The notes under the pieces were generated by a model. The model was not told the origin of the DNA. It saw nothing but the letters and a program-made list of their open reading frames with translations, and made no database searches. The translations under genes were made by a program, and so were the position numbers. 64,000 bases of DNA from Hofstenia miamia (Eukaryota; Xenacoelomorpha; Acoela): positions 572,276-636,275 of the forward strand of contig SCFE01000066.1 of NCBI GenBank assembly GCA_004352715.1, given 5' to 3'. Positions 14,130 through 25,969 of this stretch are shown here, piece by piece. Every line of letters begins with the position of its first letter. The stretch's first letter is position 1.

Positions 14130-14135
14130 AGTTGA

Positions 14136-16226
14136 ATGGTTAGAATTGTAAATGGGGAAGTGTTGCCCGATGATGATCCCCGATCCATTCGATCGCGTCA
14201 AGCTGAGCAAAGACGCCCAATGGGAAGAGTTCAACACAACGATGACATTCAACAGGATGGAACTGTTTCCGTTTTCACAGTTGCCAACAACAAATTAAAA
14301 GTACCCATTCCTTTTCAACACTTGTCCCATAATACGACATCTATTATACCTTATCTACAGTATATAATTCCGATTTTAAGCGTTTCCGCAAAACTCGAAT
14401 TCTGATCATTCGTATTGTCAATAAAATGCAATTCTGATTTTGTTCATGTCCATTTCATATAGTTTCTTTAATTCCGGCGGTATAAATTTCACTTGTTATA
14501 TACCAGAAGGATCTTTCCAAAAGTAAGCAAACTGCAAACAACATATTTTGGAGACTCTTCAACAAGCAGCCAGAATTTTAACCCATGTTTATTGGGTATA
14601 TTGGGTACGAATTTTATTCCTTTATAACTTGTTAAAGGTATGAGCTTTTTGTACTCTGTAAGATTAGATTCTGGTGTATACTTTGTTGTACAATTTCCAG
14701 TAAGTTTCTCAAAGATTTCCCAAACATGAATTTTTGCTGCATAAATTTTGTGTAATGATCAATCTTTTGTTTGATCCACAAACTCTAGCCAAGTATAATG
14801 CTCACTACCTATTCTAACACGAGCAAACTGCCTCAGCCCTGATGTTTTTGTCATTATATTTGCACTGCCCCTTTCCCATCAAGATTAACTGTAACCTGCA
14901 ACGACAACATAAGACCTGATTTAACAATCATACCAAATTTGTTTTGAGTAAGATTGCATCCAGACACAGGGCTTCGTGATCTGTGATTGTACTTTTGTAC
15001 TTTTAATGCTGAATGCTTTTCCATATTGTCATCATCATTTTCAACACATGTTCATTCCTAGGAGCTTAGTGAATCGCGAGTGTAATTTATGACTTTTTTG
15101 GCTCGATTCATCACTGATGTCATTTCTAGAATTATCAGAATCCAGATCCTGAAATAAATATAATGCCGTCAATGCGGACTTTCTTTTATAGCTGGATTAG
15201 TTGAATAACATTTGTTCATCAATAATAACTGAGAAAACTTACATAAATTCATAGAATAGGTATGGTAAATTAGTCAAAGACTCATGAAAATTGCTTAAGT
15301 TAACTTGACTCGATTGGCGTATTTAAGGTGAACACTTGTTTACACTGTGCCCTGGAGGCTTATATAATTACTTAATTACATGGAGAATGTACACTGTAAT
15401 ATATTAAATGTCACATGATATGAGTTGATTTCATTTGCTATCTACAGTATATGCTTATTGAACTTATATTAGCATACAAATCTGAATGGAAAAATATTGT
15501 TAAAATTTTCTTTCCTTTTTTGAAATGAAACAGTTAACATATTAATATCGTTGATTTTTTATATACTGTTTTGTTCAGGTAATATTCCTTATATAAACCT
15601 AATTTTCGCACTGGAAAATTAAAATCGATTCTAGCACAGTATTTCGGATAGTCAAGATCCTAAGAGAATTAGATCTAGTCTTTTTCTCATTAAATGACGT
15701 TGATTAAAATGAATTATGTCCACAAAAACAGGTTTAATTTTGCTCATTATTAATGTATAATATACATTATGTTCTCTGTACAATTAAACACCCAATATAA
15801 ATATCACACGTGCAAAAACAATATTTGCTCCCTTTAAAAAATTTCTTTAGTTGTCTTTGCACTTGTTCTAGAAGCGTTAATACGTAGCACATGCACCTAT
15901 TAGGAGTGAAGCCATGGATTAATATAACTAAACTACAGAATGGGTTAATGCAGTTAACGTAATTGACCTTGAACTATTGTGTATCCAGTGCTTGAATGCT
16001 AGAACTAATTTATATAGAATTGCCTCATATCATTTCAATAGGGTGTTTGAAGATGGACTATTCATGTGATTTTTAGGCACTTGGCATTCCTCCTTTAACT
16101 ATAGGTTCTCATGTGATTGAGCCTATTGTTTCAGTTGGCTTCCTATTAGCTGGGCTTTTAATGGGACCGCGTGCTGTACTCTTTGGAGCTGTTCTTTACG
16201 GGATCCACGCCTATAGTAATCAGTGA
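14136..16226 (+). CDS. FAM241B: FAM241 (DUF4605) small membrane protein, 2 exons
   Basis: Exon 1 is 14136-14300 and exon 2 is 16077-16226, joined in phase 0 across a 1776-bp GT/AG intron to a 104-aa protein. The N-terminus MVRIVNGEVLPDDDPR closely follows the start of vertebrate FAM241B. The C-terminal half, LGIPPLTIGSHVIEP followed by a hydrophobic stretch (about residues 72-98, VGFLLAGLLMGPRAVLFG), matches the family's conserved block of a short amphipathic segment plus one membrane helix. The function of the family is poorly known; a single-pass membrane protein is inferred from the hydrophobic segment. The ATG lies 4 nt after a TATATTTTTAG acceptor, so a spliced or trans-spliced 5' end is likely. 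Confidence 0.87.
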
Positions 16227-16350
16227 AATGTTTGATATCAGTTGAATTTGTATTTTGTTGGATAATTTTATTGGAGTTTTAAATATATTTTGAATTTATC
16301 GGTAATTACGTGTAGTTTATTTAAATATTGATGAACTCAATACCATGTTC

Positions 16351-16950
16351 CAGAGTTGTAACCGGGCCGTGATTTCAAGACTGGGCTTTTCCTGTTGCAA
16401 TACTAAGATGAAACAATTTGTGCATCAATTGCACTTTTTAACAATAAAATTAACGTGTGATAGCATCAAAAGTGATTGGCTTCAAATAAGGAATTTCCAC
16501 TGCTGGAAAGCCTTTTTAATGGAAATTTTTAAATTGTTAATAGTTGTATTAGTTTTAATAATAAATGTATGTTTATGGTACATCATATAAAAATGCTACG
16601 AAATTATGCAGCATTATCCTCGCAAGCATTCAAATAAAACAGTGTATTTTCGAAGGAATTTAATGTTTATACGCTGGGACACTTAAAGTATAAATGAAAT
16701 TGATTGGCTCTTGCTATTACTTAGAAAATTTCTGAGTTAATTGTAATTATTGCTGCCGCGGATTTACTTTTTAATGTATAATTAGCCAATTGAATATAAT
16801 AGTTGATATAATATTTTAATGCAAGAGCATGTATACTTATTCATAAAATTTTGAGCAATTCTAGGCATGTTGGTCAGAGATTTCGGATCCGGACCCGAGC
16901 TCGCTTCATTCTGAATTTTATTTCCCAAGCCTGGCCCGGTTACAACTCTG
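16351..16950. mobile_element. non-autonomous hAT-type element, 600 bp
   Basis: The left terminus CAGAGTTGTAACCGGGCC is repeated inverted at the right end (GGCCCGGTTACAACTCTG, 16933-16950) with at most one change. The flanks are CCATGTTC (16343-16350) and ACATGTTC (16951-16958), a 7-of-8 match, as expected for a hAT 8-bp target duplication. The interior has no transposase and is A+T-rich like its surroundings. It sits about 125 bp past the FAM241 stop codon and could reach into its 3' UTR. Confidence 0.78.
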
Positions 16951-16958
16951 ACATGTTC

Positions 16959-19357
16959 TAAACGTCATGTCAAAAGTTGCTTGAAGTTAATGGGTGATTG
17001 TTTTTTTTATTGAGTCCGATCAAATTATTTTTCTTAACTGATCACTAAAAATTTTCAAAATAAATGACACTGTGAACCGGTTTTTAGAATTTAGACAGTT
17101 GATTGCAGGGTTTTGTTAAAAGTATATTTGCATAGACATGAATAAAACACCACGCTGGTCTTCACTGACTTTCGAATGCCTTGCAGTATAAAGACATGGT
17201 TCTAGCGTCTCCCAAAAAATACATTGCGAAATAAAATGTATTGAAATACTTTTTATGAAGCAAAATGCTAGCAAGTTCAAATGATCATTTTAGAATCTCA
17301 AACTTTTGGACTTAGATATGAATTGAAATTCAAAGAGTTAATTTTAATTAAATATCGACCAAATACAAAAAGGGAGTTACAAATAAACGAAATCAAATTC
17401 GAATATATGTTGAATTCTAATTCAAATCTTGTTACAGCATAGTGGCAGATAATAGGTTACTGAAATTTGTTCAATAAAAATAATTTGTGAGCTAATACTT
17501 TGTGTGAATCACGTTTCTCCGTTGAATTCGTCTATTGTAGAATAAACAGCTTGAGTTTTTTTATTTTTCAAAGCCACTTTTTGAGGTTAACTAATAACCA
17601 CAGATAATGTTGCTATTGAACATATTACTTAGCTAATTTATATTTTCTACTCGGATTCGAATTTAAAGTAAAACAAATGGATCCGCAGAACCTTTTTACA
17701 GAAATAAAAGGAAGTCAACGTAGAAAAACTTAGGCAACGATTAAGCGACAAATGTATATGTAAATTCTAATAATTATATGCCTGGAAAAAATTTCTTTAT
17801 ATCTCATCCAAAGAAAAGATTTCTTTTAGGAAAACTTCAATGAATTATAAACTTCTTGGTTGCTTTTGAAGAGTGCCCTTTTCATGCATGAGGCCTTATA
17901 CTTCTAGTTCTACAAATTTTGTTCATTTTGATTTTCCTTAATAATGTTATTGTTTATCCTTTCTTTGAACAATCACTTTCATTGTTTATTTGAACCAAAT
18001 ATACCAGTAGAAAATCATATTCTTCAATTGTAGATCATAATGTCACTTTTCTAAAATACACTTTTTAATATTTGTGCTAATCAATGATTTGGTAATAATA
18101 AGTTTGACTTTATTGAGAGGCGCTCCTTTTTGTAAATAATTCCAATCATTTGTTTATATAAATGTGAGTCAGTAAACCCGAAAGATTTCAGGAAAAATTG
18201 GTCCGGCTACAAATCTCTAACCCTGTTGATCTTTGTAATTAATTTCAGTATAGATTATTAATGACCGTGATAGCTAACCTCATATGAAGAAAGGTGCATA
18301 TTCATGTTCTTATTATGTTTGTAAACTTAATGCATGTAAATATACATGAGACTTTAAATATATGCTGTTGTTATTGTTGTAAATTGTAATTAAAAATTTA
18401 ATTTTGCACAAACACATAAAACAGGCAGTGGTAGAATTATTTGTTAGTAATATACATAAAACAGATCCCTGGTCACAAACTGACCTTTTGTCCTGTGCTG
18501 ACTCAGTGATATCAAGGAGCTGGTTTAATTAGTGACTCACATATTTGACAATATTCCCAAATAATGGATTTTCAAGGAGGTGGCTTAATTAGTGATTTGT
18601 GACATTTACAAGGTGAATCATTTTGTGACATTTACGTGGGGTCTGGTTTTTACAATGATTCATATACATGTTGGGGACATTTGGTTTACAATCACATGTT
18701 TTGCTATAGTGACTGATTTATGTAGCAAATTTCATTACATGTTTTTCTGTTAATATACCTGGCTATATCACACGTTATGCATGGTTACACGTGTTTTGTA
18801 TAATACACTGGGTTTACGTTGCAATTGTGTTAATGACTAATATTTTTCTTATCCATAAAAATTCCTGACGTTTCGACTGTTTACAGGACCAATGTACAAT
18901 ATTTAATTCGAAATCATTACATGTAAAAAGCTGCATTTCGTTTTCAAAGTATACTATTTCATTGTAAAAAATTCAATATGTTAAATTTATTTTTCCAGAC
19001 ATGAAATTTAGACTTTCACGTTAAAATCAAAAATAGTTTTCAGAAAAAGTAAAACACAAGGTTATGCATAAAAACATTACAAACATGAAATATAGACTTA
19101 CAATTTAAAAGTAAACAGGATTTCCTAAAAAATTATGCATGCAGTGTTATTAATATAATTTATACATACACATGCGTTTCAATATACAATATTATTATAT
19201 ATTAGTTTTTACACATCGATCTTCTCTCTTCATTTCTTTTGGTGTGTATGGATTTTTCATGGCTGTACACGTTGTAGACTGTTACACCTTTTGACGGTTT
19301 TGTACACGATTTTTCGGGTTGTACACGTTTGTAGACTGATACATCTTTTCTCGACTC
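16959..19357. other. 2.4-kb spacer, TE-like toward its right end
   Basis: No gene is recognised. At 18515-18640 there are short related units (CAAGGAG-TGG-TTAATTAGTGA, then GTGACATTTAC). At 18866-18890 the phrase CCTGACGTTTCGACTGTTTA resembles the terminal sequences common around Penelope-like elements. Together they suggest the start of the retroelement cluster that follows. Confidence 0.4.
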
Positions 19358-19600
19358 TGCATGTTTTGCACTTTATTTGGTTTATGACTTTGCATGGATG
19401 TATACATTACATGGGTTTCCCAGCTTTCACTGCTTTATCAACTTTTGCATGTTTTGCACTTTATTTGGTTTATGACTTTGCATGGATGTATACATTACAT
19501 GGGTTTCCCAGCTTTCACTGCTTTATCAACTTTTGCATGTTTTGCACTTTATTTGGTTTATGACTTTGCATGGATGTATACATTACATGGGTTTTCTGCT
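19358..19600. repeat. 88-bp tandem repeat, about 2.8 copies
   Basis: The phrase TGCATGTTTTGCACTTTATT starts at 19358, 19446 and 19534, exactly 88 bp apart. The last unit diverges after TACATTACATGGG. The repeat is translatable (…CMFCTLFGLMTLHG…), but this is a by-product of the repeat and not a gene. It occurs again at about 20925-21150 inside the duplicated block. Confidence 0.85.
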
Positions 19601-21957
19601 TTTGTAACTTTAATGCGTAAATACAATGACACATTTGTTATTCATAGTTATTTTTCCCATCAATAGATATGATTTCCAATTGCTTACTTTGTAAACTTTG
19701 TTATGCATTCACCATTCTAAACTTACAATTGTTTGTAAATTGTGTATTATTCACACGCAAAAATACAGGCGCATGGTATTTAAAAGATAAAAAATACAAA
19801 TAGAATTTTACATAGCAAAAATGATGTCTATAAATTCGCCTTGTTAGTTAAAAATAAACAAAATAATTCCATTCAGTCAATTGCAAGTTAAACAAAAGCA
19901 ATTAAAACAATTTGAGTTCTAATAATTCAACATTCATAATTTAGTTGTTAGTTAAAAATTATTACGCATAAAACAAAAGCAATTATAACAATTTGAGTTC
20001 TAATAATTCAACATGCATAATTGTAATATGCTGGGAACTCATATGGTTTGAAAATCTTTACATCACAAAAGATAGCTATGATATAGAATAAATATGAAAA
20101 CAAAAAAGAAAAAAGAAATAATTAGTTTAGATGAAAATGGAAATTTTATAAAGAGAATAAGCAGGGATGATAATGTCACACAGCAGTGATCCGATCTCTC
20201 CCCGACAACACATCCTACAAAGATAAGTTGTGGGCAGTACGGGAGTCACACAGCCAATCCAACATTGGATCTGAGCAGTACGGGACTCACACAGCAATTA
20301 TCCGATCTCTCTCTGATAACACATCTTACAAAGCTAAGTACTTCTGAACCAAATATTAATAACAATTTTTTGACCTTCATAAAAAACCGTGTGCCCACCT
20401 TAAATAGAGTACCAAAAGGTTCTCGGAAATGCCTGGCTGAACTTTTCATAAAATGCCTAAACGATATTTTGAAAACACCCGACTCTGAGGAACATTGGCA
20501 AAAGTTAATGTCTTTATCTAAGAAGGTACTGAAATTACTCGAGCGTTCCGGAAAATATAAAGCAAATTTAACTAAAATTTTGAATAAAAGAATAAAGAAT
20601 TTCACCTTCTCTGTGGATGTTAATAAATTTTAAACAAACAAGTCAAAGTAATCAAAAAATATTTCGCAAAATCGACTGATTTCAAACAAAATTGAAAGTG
20701 GTGATATTAAAGGGGTTGTTCGTATTATTAGTAGTGATGATTCTGTTGCTGAGTGTAACATGGATGTTTACAACAAGCTCCTCAGTAAGCACCCTCAAAA
20801 AAATTCAGTTAGGGTTTTTAAAAATTTAGAAACTTCTGCAGAAATAAATTTTGGGGCTGTTAAAAATTATATTAACTCTTTTCCTCCTGGTTCTGCAGGT
20901 GGCCCTGACGGCTTGAAGCCCCANTTGGTTTATGACTTTGCATGGATGTATACATTACATGGGTTTCCCAGCTTTCACTGCTTTATCAACTTTTGCATGT
21001 TTTGCACTTTATTTGGTTTATGACTTTGCATGGATGTATACATTACATGGGTTTCCCAGCTTTCACTGCTTTATCAACTTTTGCATGTTTTGCACTTTAT
21101 TTGGTTTATGACTTTGCATGGATGTATACATTACATGGGTTTTCTGCTTTTGTAACTTTAATGCGTAAATACAATGACACATTTGTTATTCATAGTTATT
21201 TTTCCCATCAATAGATATGATTTCCAATTGCTTACTTTGTAAACTTTGTTATGCATTCACCATTCTAAACTTACAATTGTTTGTAAATTGTGTATTATTC
21301 ACACGCAAAAATACAGGCGCATGGTATTTAAAAGATAAAAAATACAAATAGAATTTTACATAGCAAAAATGATGTCTATAAATTCGCCTTGTTAGTTAAA
21401 AATAAACAAAATAATTCCATTCAGTCAATTGCAAGTTAAACAAAAGCAATTAAAACAATTTGAGTTCTAATAATTCAACATTCATAATTTAGTTGTTAGT
21501 TAAAAATTATTACGCATAAAACAAAAGCAATTATAACAATTTGAGTTCTAATAATTCAACATGCATAATTGTAATATGCTGGGAACTCATATGGTTTGAA
21601 AATCTTTACATCACAAAAGATAGCTATGATATAGAATAATTATGAAAACAAAATAAAAAAAAGAAATAATTAGTTTAGATGAAAATGGAAATTTTATAAA
21701 GAGAATAAGCAGGGATGATAATGTCACACAGCAGTGATCCGATCTCTCCCCGACAACACATCCTACAAAGATAAGTTGTGGGCAGTACGGGAGTCACACA
21801 GCCAATCCAACATTGGATCTGAGCAGTACGGGACTCACACAGCAATTATCCGATCTCTCTCTGATAACACATCTTACAAAGCTAAGTACTTCTGAACCAA
21901 ATATTAATAACAATTTTTTGACCTTCATAAAAAACCGTGTGCCCACCTTAAATAGAG
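19377..21957. repeat. 1.03-kb block present twice, flanked by single Ns
   Basis: 19377-20409 and 20925-21957 are almost identical (offset 1548; a few differences near 20090-20110 versus 21640-21660). The second copy starts directly after an N at 20924 and ends directly before an N at 21958. It duplicates the 88-bp repeat and the first part of the RT element. The pattern is that of an unresolved contig overlap or second haplotype rather than a biological duplication. Confidence 0.85.
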
Positions 21958-21958
21958 N

Positions 21959-22467
21959 TATATATATATATAGGCAACAGGGTCATTTCAACAAATAGCA
22001 CTTTAATCCAATTTATAATAAATACTCGATCTCTGGTAAATATAACCCAGAACCGTACACTTTCGTACGTGTTTTACAATGCTACTTCAATGAAAACTCG
22101 AAGTTTGTATTAAAATGAATTAGTTAGGTTTTAGAAAGTTTCAATAAATTCAAAGTCTGTGATTCGTTTTCACTTCCATGGTACCGAACAACATTTTTAT
22201 AAGCTAGTCGGTTAGAGGAGTATAAAACAAAAAAATACAGCGGCCAAACTCAAATCTATAGTTACTTGAAAAAATATTAATAAATAGGTTTCATAAAATA
22301 AAATACAAATTTTACGAACATCTATATTACTGTACTATTAAACTATCAAAAATATCATGATGTTTGATAAATAACAGATTGATGTATTTATATTTCTAAA
22401 AATTCGTTATTACCAATACCTCGTTAAAATTAAAATTTTCTGTTCCATTAGCTAATTATTTAAGCTT
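21959..22467. other. sequence between RT element pieces, nothing recognised
   Basis: Begins with a TA run directly after an N (21958). It contains no motif of the RT element, whose coding sequence resumes near 22470 with HEKNGEIASILIQKL. It is probably a misjoined or inserted segment. Confidence 0.4.
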
Positions 22468-22766
22468 ATGCAAATAGATGGGGTGTTACTTATCCACGAA
22501 AAAAATGGCGAAATAGCATCAATTTTGATACAAAAACTAACTGATTTTGTAAATATCATTCTTCATGGTAATGTGCCTGTTTGTGTGCGACCAGTGTTTT
22601 TTGGGGCTAATTTAACTGCTTTGAATAAAAAGGACGGAGGAGTTCGACCTATTGCCGTGGGAAACACTTTCAGACGGCTAGCGTCTAAATGTGCTGGCTT
22701 TTTAGTAAAAAATGAACGTATTGCAAGCTACAAGAATGTGCAACTTGGATATGGAGTGCCGAAAGG

Positions 22767-23327
22767 ATGTGAATCAGCCGCCCATGCAGTTCGGAATTAC
22801 ATAAACTCAATTGATGACGATAATTTTGTGCTTTTCAAAGTTGATTTCAAAAATGCTTTTAATTGTATTGACCGTGAAAAATTGCTGCTAACCATTTACG
22901 AAAAGTATCCTGCTATTTTTAATTATACTAACAACGCTTATGGACAAAACTCATACCTGTTTTTCGGTGATCAAATAATTTTATCTAGTGTAGGAGCTCA
23001 GCAAGGAGATCCTGAAGGTCCTCCTCTTTTTTCAGATATAATAAATNATGTGAATCAGCCGCCCATGCAGTTCGGAATTACATAAACTCAATTGATGACG
23101 ATAATTTTGTGCTTTTCAAACTTGATTTCAAAAATGCTTTTAATTGTATTGACCGTGAAAAATTGCTGCTAACCATTTACGAAAAGTATCCTGCTATTTT
23201 TAATTATACTAACAACGCTTATGGGCAAAACTCATACCAGTTTTTCGGTGATCAAATAATTTTATCTAGTGTAGGAGCTCAGCAAGGAGATCCTGAAGGT
23301 CCTCCTCTTTTTTCGGATATAATAAAT
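22767..23327. repeat. 280-bp RT segment repeated across a single N
   Basis: 22767-23046 is repeated at 23048-23327 (offset 281) with an N at 23047 between the copies. Both encode the same RT core from ESAAHAVRNYINSIDDDNF to the QQGDPEGPP box, with very few substitutions (for example VDFKNAF versus LDFKNAF). Confidence 0.88.
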
Positions 23328-24234
23328 CCTATTATACAAAATTTTTCTTGTGATTTAAACGTTTGGTACCTTGATGACGGCAACTTTGCAGACAATTATC
23401 AGAAAGTCATTGCTACGTACAGTTATCTCAAAACGGAAAGCAGAAAAAATTGGTCTATTATGTTAACCCTAACAAGTGTGAAATTGTCTTTTTAGGTTCA
23501 CCTGTTAATGTGAAAAAGAAAAAAATCATGCAAGAATTCGACGAAGTATGCCCTGGCGTAAGTGAAACCGAAATAAAGGACTTAGTTATCCTTGGGGCAC
23601 CAATTGGAGACAAAGCTGTTGAGAATTGGTTTTCAGAGAAACTTAATACTTTCTCTAATATGGCTAAAAATTTGGAAAAAATTCACACACATTATGCTTT
23701 TGTCTTTTAAAAAATTGTTTTCATGTGCCTAAGATGAACTATTTTTTGAGGACTGCTCCTTGTTTTCTTAAAAAGGAAATTTTGATTAAATTTAAATCAA
23801 TGTCTAATTGAATGTTTGAAAAAGACATGCAACATTGGGTTAAATTCTCTCGCCTCCATGCAAATACAGCTACCCGTACGTCTTAGTGAAATGGGTATCC
23901 CCTCTGTTGTAAATATTGCCCCTTCAGCTTATTTAGCGTCTGTGACTGGATCTTTCAAGCTAATAAGCAATATATTGCATGGCAAGACACTTCCCGACAT
24001 TCATTCTAATTCAGCCCTCCGTGCATGGCAAAACCAAGTTACCTCCACTGTTTTACCCTGTGACTCACCTTTTCAAAAGGATTGGCTGGAACCAGTACAT
24101 GAAAAAATTTTTAGTGACATCATTTCCGGATGCAACGAATATAATAAAAAAAGATTAACCGCCTTTAAAGGGAAATTTGAAGGTTCCTGGTTGAATGCAC
24201 TGCCATCAAAATCTCTGGGTTTAAAATGTACTGA

Positions 24235-24254
24235 NNNNNNNNNNNNNNNNNNNN
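24235..24254. other. assembly gap, 20 Ns
   Basis: A run of N separates the end of the YLDD RT element from an unrelated Penelope-like RT fragment. Adjacency across it is not proven. Confidence 0.95.
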
Positions 24255-24420
24255 CTTGAAAACTTTGATATTACTCTGCCCAAAAAACACCCTTTGTGAA
24301 TTTCAAGGAAAGTTTTATCTACAGGTTAATGGTGTTGCAATGGGAAATTGCCTTGGACCAACACTAGCAAATATTTATATGTCAAAATTTGAACAAAAAA
24401 TGAATGTTGCCAAAATAATG
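24255..24420 (+). pseudogene. Penelope-like RT fragment
   Basis: A short frame contains CEFQGKFYLQVNGVAMGNCL followed by GPTLANIYMSKFEQ. This is the conserved block B of Penelope-like reverse transcriptases (usually …GVAMGSPLGPTLANIFM…). It is cut on the left by the N gap and on the right by an N at 24423. No active-site DD is present in this piece. Confidence 0.7.
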
Positions 24421-24423
24421 AAN

Positions 24424-24690
24424 CATATTTGGCTAAAAAGGGGTTGCATGTGTCAATAGTTATTGAAGTAAATGATTGGCTGAAGATGCTGTGATTTTAA
24501 ATCAGGTTTAAGATCGTTTTAATGTTGGCATTGTGGAATTAACTGATGAATTGGAAGTTGCCTCATATATTCCTGTAGAAAACAAAGCTTCTTGATAATG
24601 GTTTTAGCATGCGCTTTTTTGAAACTCATTTGTACTTATGTGTTCATTATTTGATGTTTATGTTATTAAACGTTGATTAATAAATAATAG
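24424..24690 (+). mobile_element. unidentified coding relic, inverted copy of 28185-28470
   Basis: This stretch is the reverse complement of about 28170-28470 with scattered differences. Read on the plus strand it gives AEDAVILNQV, then DRFNVGIVELTDELEVASYI, then PVENKAS with several stops, so it was once coding. The shared end GTTATTAAACGTTGATTAAT (about 24663-24683) marks one element boundary. I do not recognise the protein. Confidence 0.6.
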
Positions 24691-24928
24691 AGATATAAAA
24701 AAAAATTTAAAATTAGTTAAAAATATTATGTATAAATAATTCCATTCAGTCAATTGCAATTAAACAAAATGCGGTTAAACCAAATAGCAAAATCAATATG
24801 TATAATTTAGTTTAAAGTGTGTACGTTGGAAAGAGATAATACATCAAGAAATATAGTCGAATAAATCATTAATGCATAGTATTGTTTATACAATAAATAT
24901 CTATTGATTGTATGCCTCGATATTCAAT

Positions 24929-24966
24929 ATTAAAGATGTAATTGTATATACAATTACATCTTTAAT
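24929..24966. repeat. 38-bp perfect palindrome
   Basis: ATTAAAGATGTAATTGTAT is followed immediately by its exact reverse complement, 19 + 19 bp with no loop. The left flank (CGATATTCAATATTAAAG) recurs inverted near 32945-32990, so the palindrome probably marks the junction of two fragments of the same dispersed element. Confidence 0.85.
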
Positions 24967-25323
24967 AAATATCTATGTTGGAAAGTGAAATATTACATCA
25001 ACGTTTATAGGAGAATAAAACAACACTGCATATATAATTGTTTAAATCAAAACATGTATAATGGAAATAGAGATAATACAAAAAAAATGTATATAGGTGC
25101 ATAAATAATACCGAATATAAAATTGTTTTTAAGCAAAAACGTATACAATGGAAAATGGGTTAATACAAAAATGTATATAGCTGCATAAAGCAATACCCTT
25201 ATTAAATTAATTTATTAACCTTAATAAGAACATGCAGATATATTTCGACTTACAAAGTCATCGTCAGTTTTACAAATTATTCCCTCTAAATTTACTAGAT
25301 TTTACAATAATAATTATAATTTT

Positions 25324-25969
25324 TTAAATTTTAAAAAGTGGCAAGTTTAATTTATAAATGTAGTCTTCTTTTGTGTTTAAACTTGGTTGCAAGGATTTTA
25401 TAAAAATACTCTCAATAATTTTTAAATTACTCGATCTTGATGTCTGATGTAATATGTTTGTTTCAAAATGTAGTCCGCACTTAATTAGATGATTCGATAT
25501 ATTAGAACTGGTCTCATGTTCTTTAATTCTTCTTGATAGTTGCCTACTAGAAAAACCAATATAATCTTCACCACAGGTGCATATTATTTGATAAATTATA
25601 TTTGATTTATTGGTTTCTTCAGTTGTAGATTTTAATTGCAATTTTGTTCTTAGTTTATGATTGTATTATATAAATCTAACTTTTTCTTTAATTATTGATA
25701 TTTTTCTGAGTTCTTTGATCATGTTTTCAGTGTGCACAATGTTCATAATTAGTTTGATTGTTTTTTGATCTTTTGTTCTTAATTAGAATGTCTTCTGATG
25801 ATTTCTTAATATATCGATCTATGAAATTATTTGGATATTCATTCTTCTTTAATTCAAATAATTTCATAGATCGATATATTAAGAAATCATCAGAAGACAT
25901 TCTAATTAAGAACAAAAGATAAAAAACAATCAAACTAATTATGAACAATTTATGTCTGGTATAATGCAT
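25324..25969 (-). pseudogene. Penelope-like element 3' part with GIY-YIG endonuclease
   Basis: The minus-strand frame 25641-25324 encodes NIIYQIICTCGEDYIGFSSR and then QLSRRIKEHE and LIKCGLHFETNILH. This is the GIY-YIG nuclease typical of the C-terminus of Penelope-like elements; the YIG is intact and the GIY strand is degraded to IIYQI. Upstream on the same strand (25969-25727) ELKKNEYPNNFIDRYIKKS resembles the linker before this domain, but a fold-back duplication interrupts it. On the plus strand, at 25225-25270, TATATTTCGACTTACAAAGT is the kind of tail seen at element ends. The RT domain is not attached. Confidence 0.72.
25741..25946. repeat. fold-back inverted repeat, arms of about 92 bp
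   Basis: The left arm 25741-25832 and right arm 25856-25946 are reverse complements except for one missing base (GATCAAAAAAC versus GATAAAAAAC). The loop is 23 nt. The arms carry the Penelope-like coding sequence around YPNNFIDRYIKKSSED, so the fold-back copied part of the element onto itself in reverse. Confidence 0.92.

Larger units (their letters stand above)
20265..24234 (+). pseudogene. non-LTR retroelement polyprotein with YLDD reverse transcriptase, broken
   Basis: Successive frames give one protein in order. An N-terminal part (20265-20633, with VPKGSRKCLAELF) is followed by IESGDIKGVVRIISSDDS. Next comes a segment ending GSAGGPDGLKP (to 20923). RT palm motifs are KKDGGVRPIAVGNTFRRLAS (about 22627-22686), LDFKNAFNCIDREKLLL, SVGAQQGDPEGPPLFSD and the catalytic box VWYLDDGNF (YLDD at 23367-23378). 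The tail has LPVRLSEMGIPSVVNIAPSA and WLNALPSKSLGLK (to about 24230). Uncharacterised invertebrate retroelement proteins share this order. Frameshifts lie at about 20634 and 23450, and stops at about 23710. The duplicated blocks at 20925-21957 and 23048-23327 are probably assembly artefacts. No endonuclease domain was recognised and no clade is assigned. Confidence 0.78.

Noticed and set aside
16875-18222. Possible element between AGAGATTTCGGATCCGGACC (about 16877) and inverted AGAGATTTGTAGCCGGACC (about 18196-18214)
   Set aside because: The similarity is limited to about 19 bp with gaps, the left end lies inside the hAT-type element at 16351-16950, and no target duplication was seen.
19291-19666. 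Overlapping 90-codon ORFs rich in CMFCTLFGL/MTLHGCIHYM
   Set aside because: They are translations of the 88-bp tandem repeat in several frames, not proteins.
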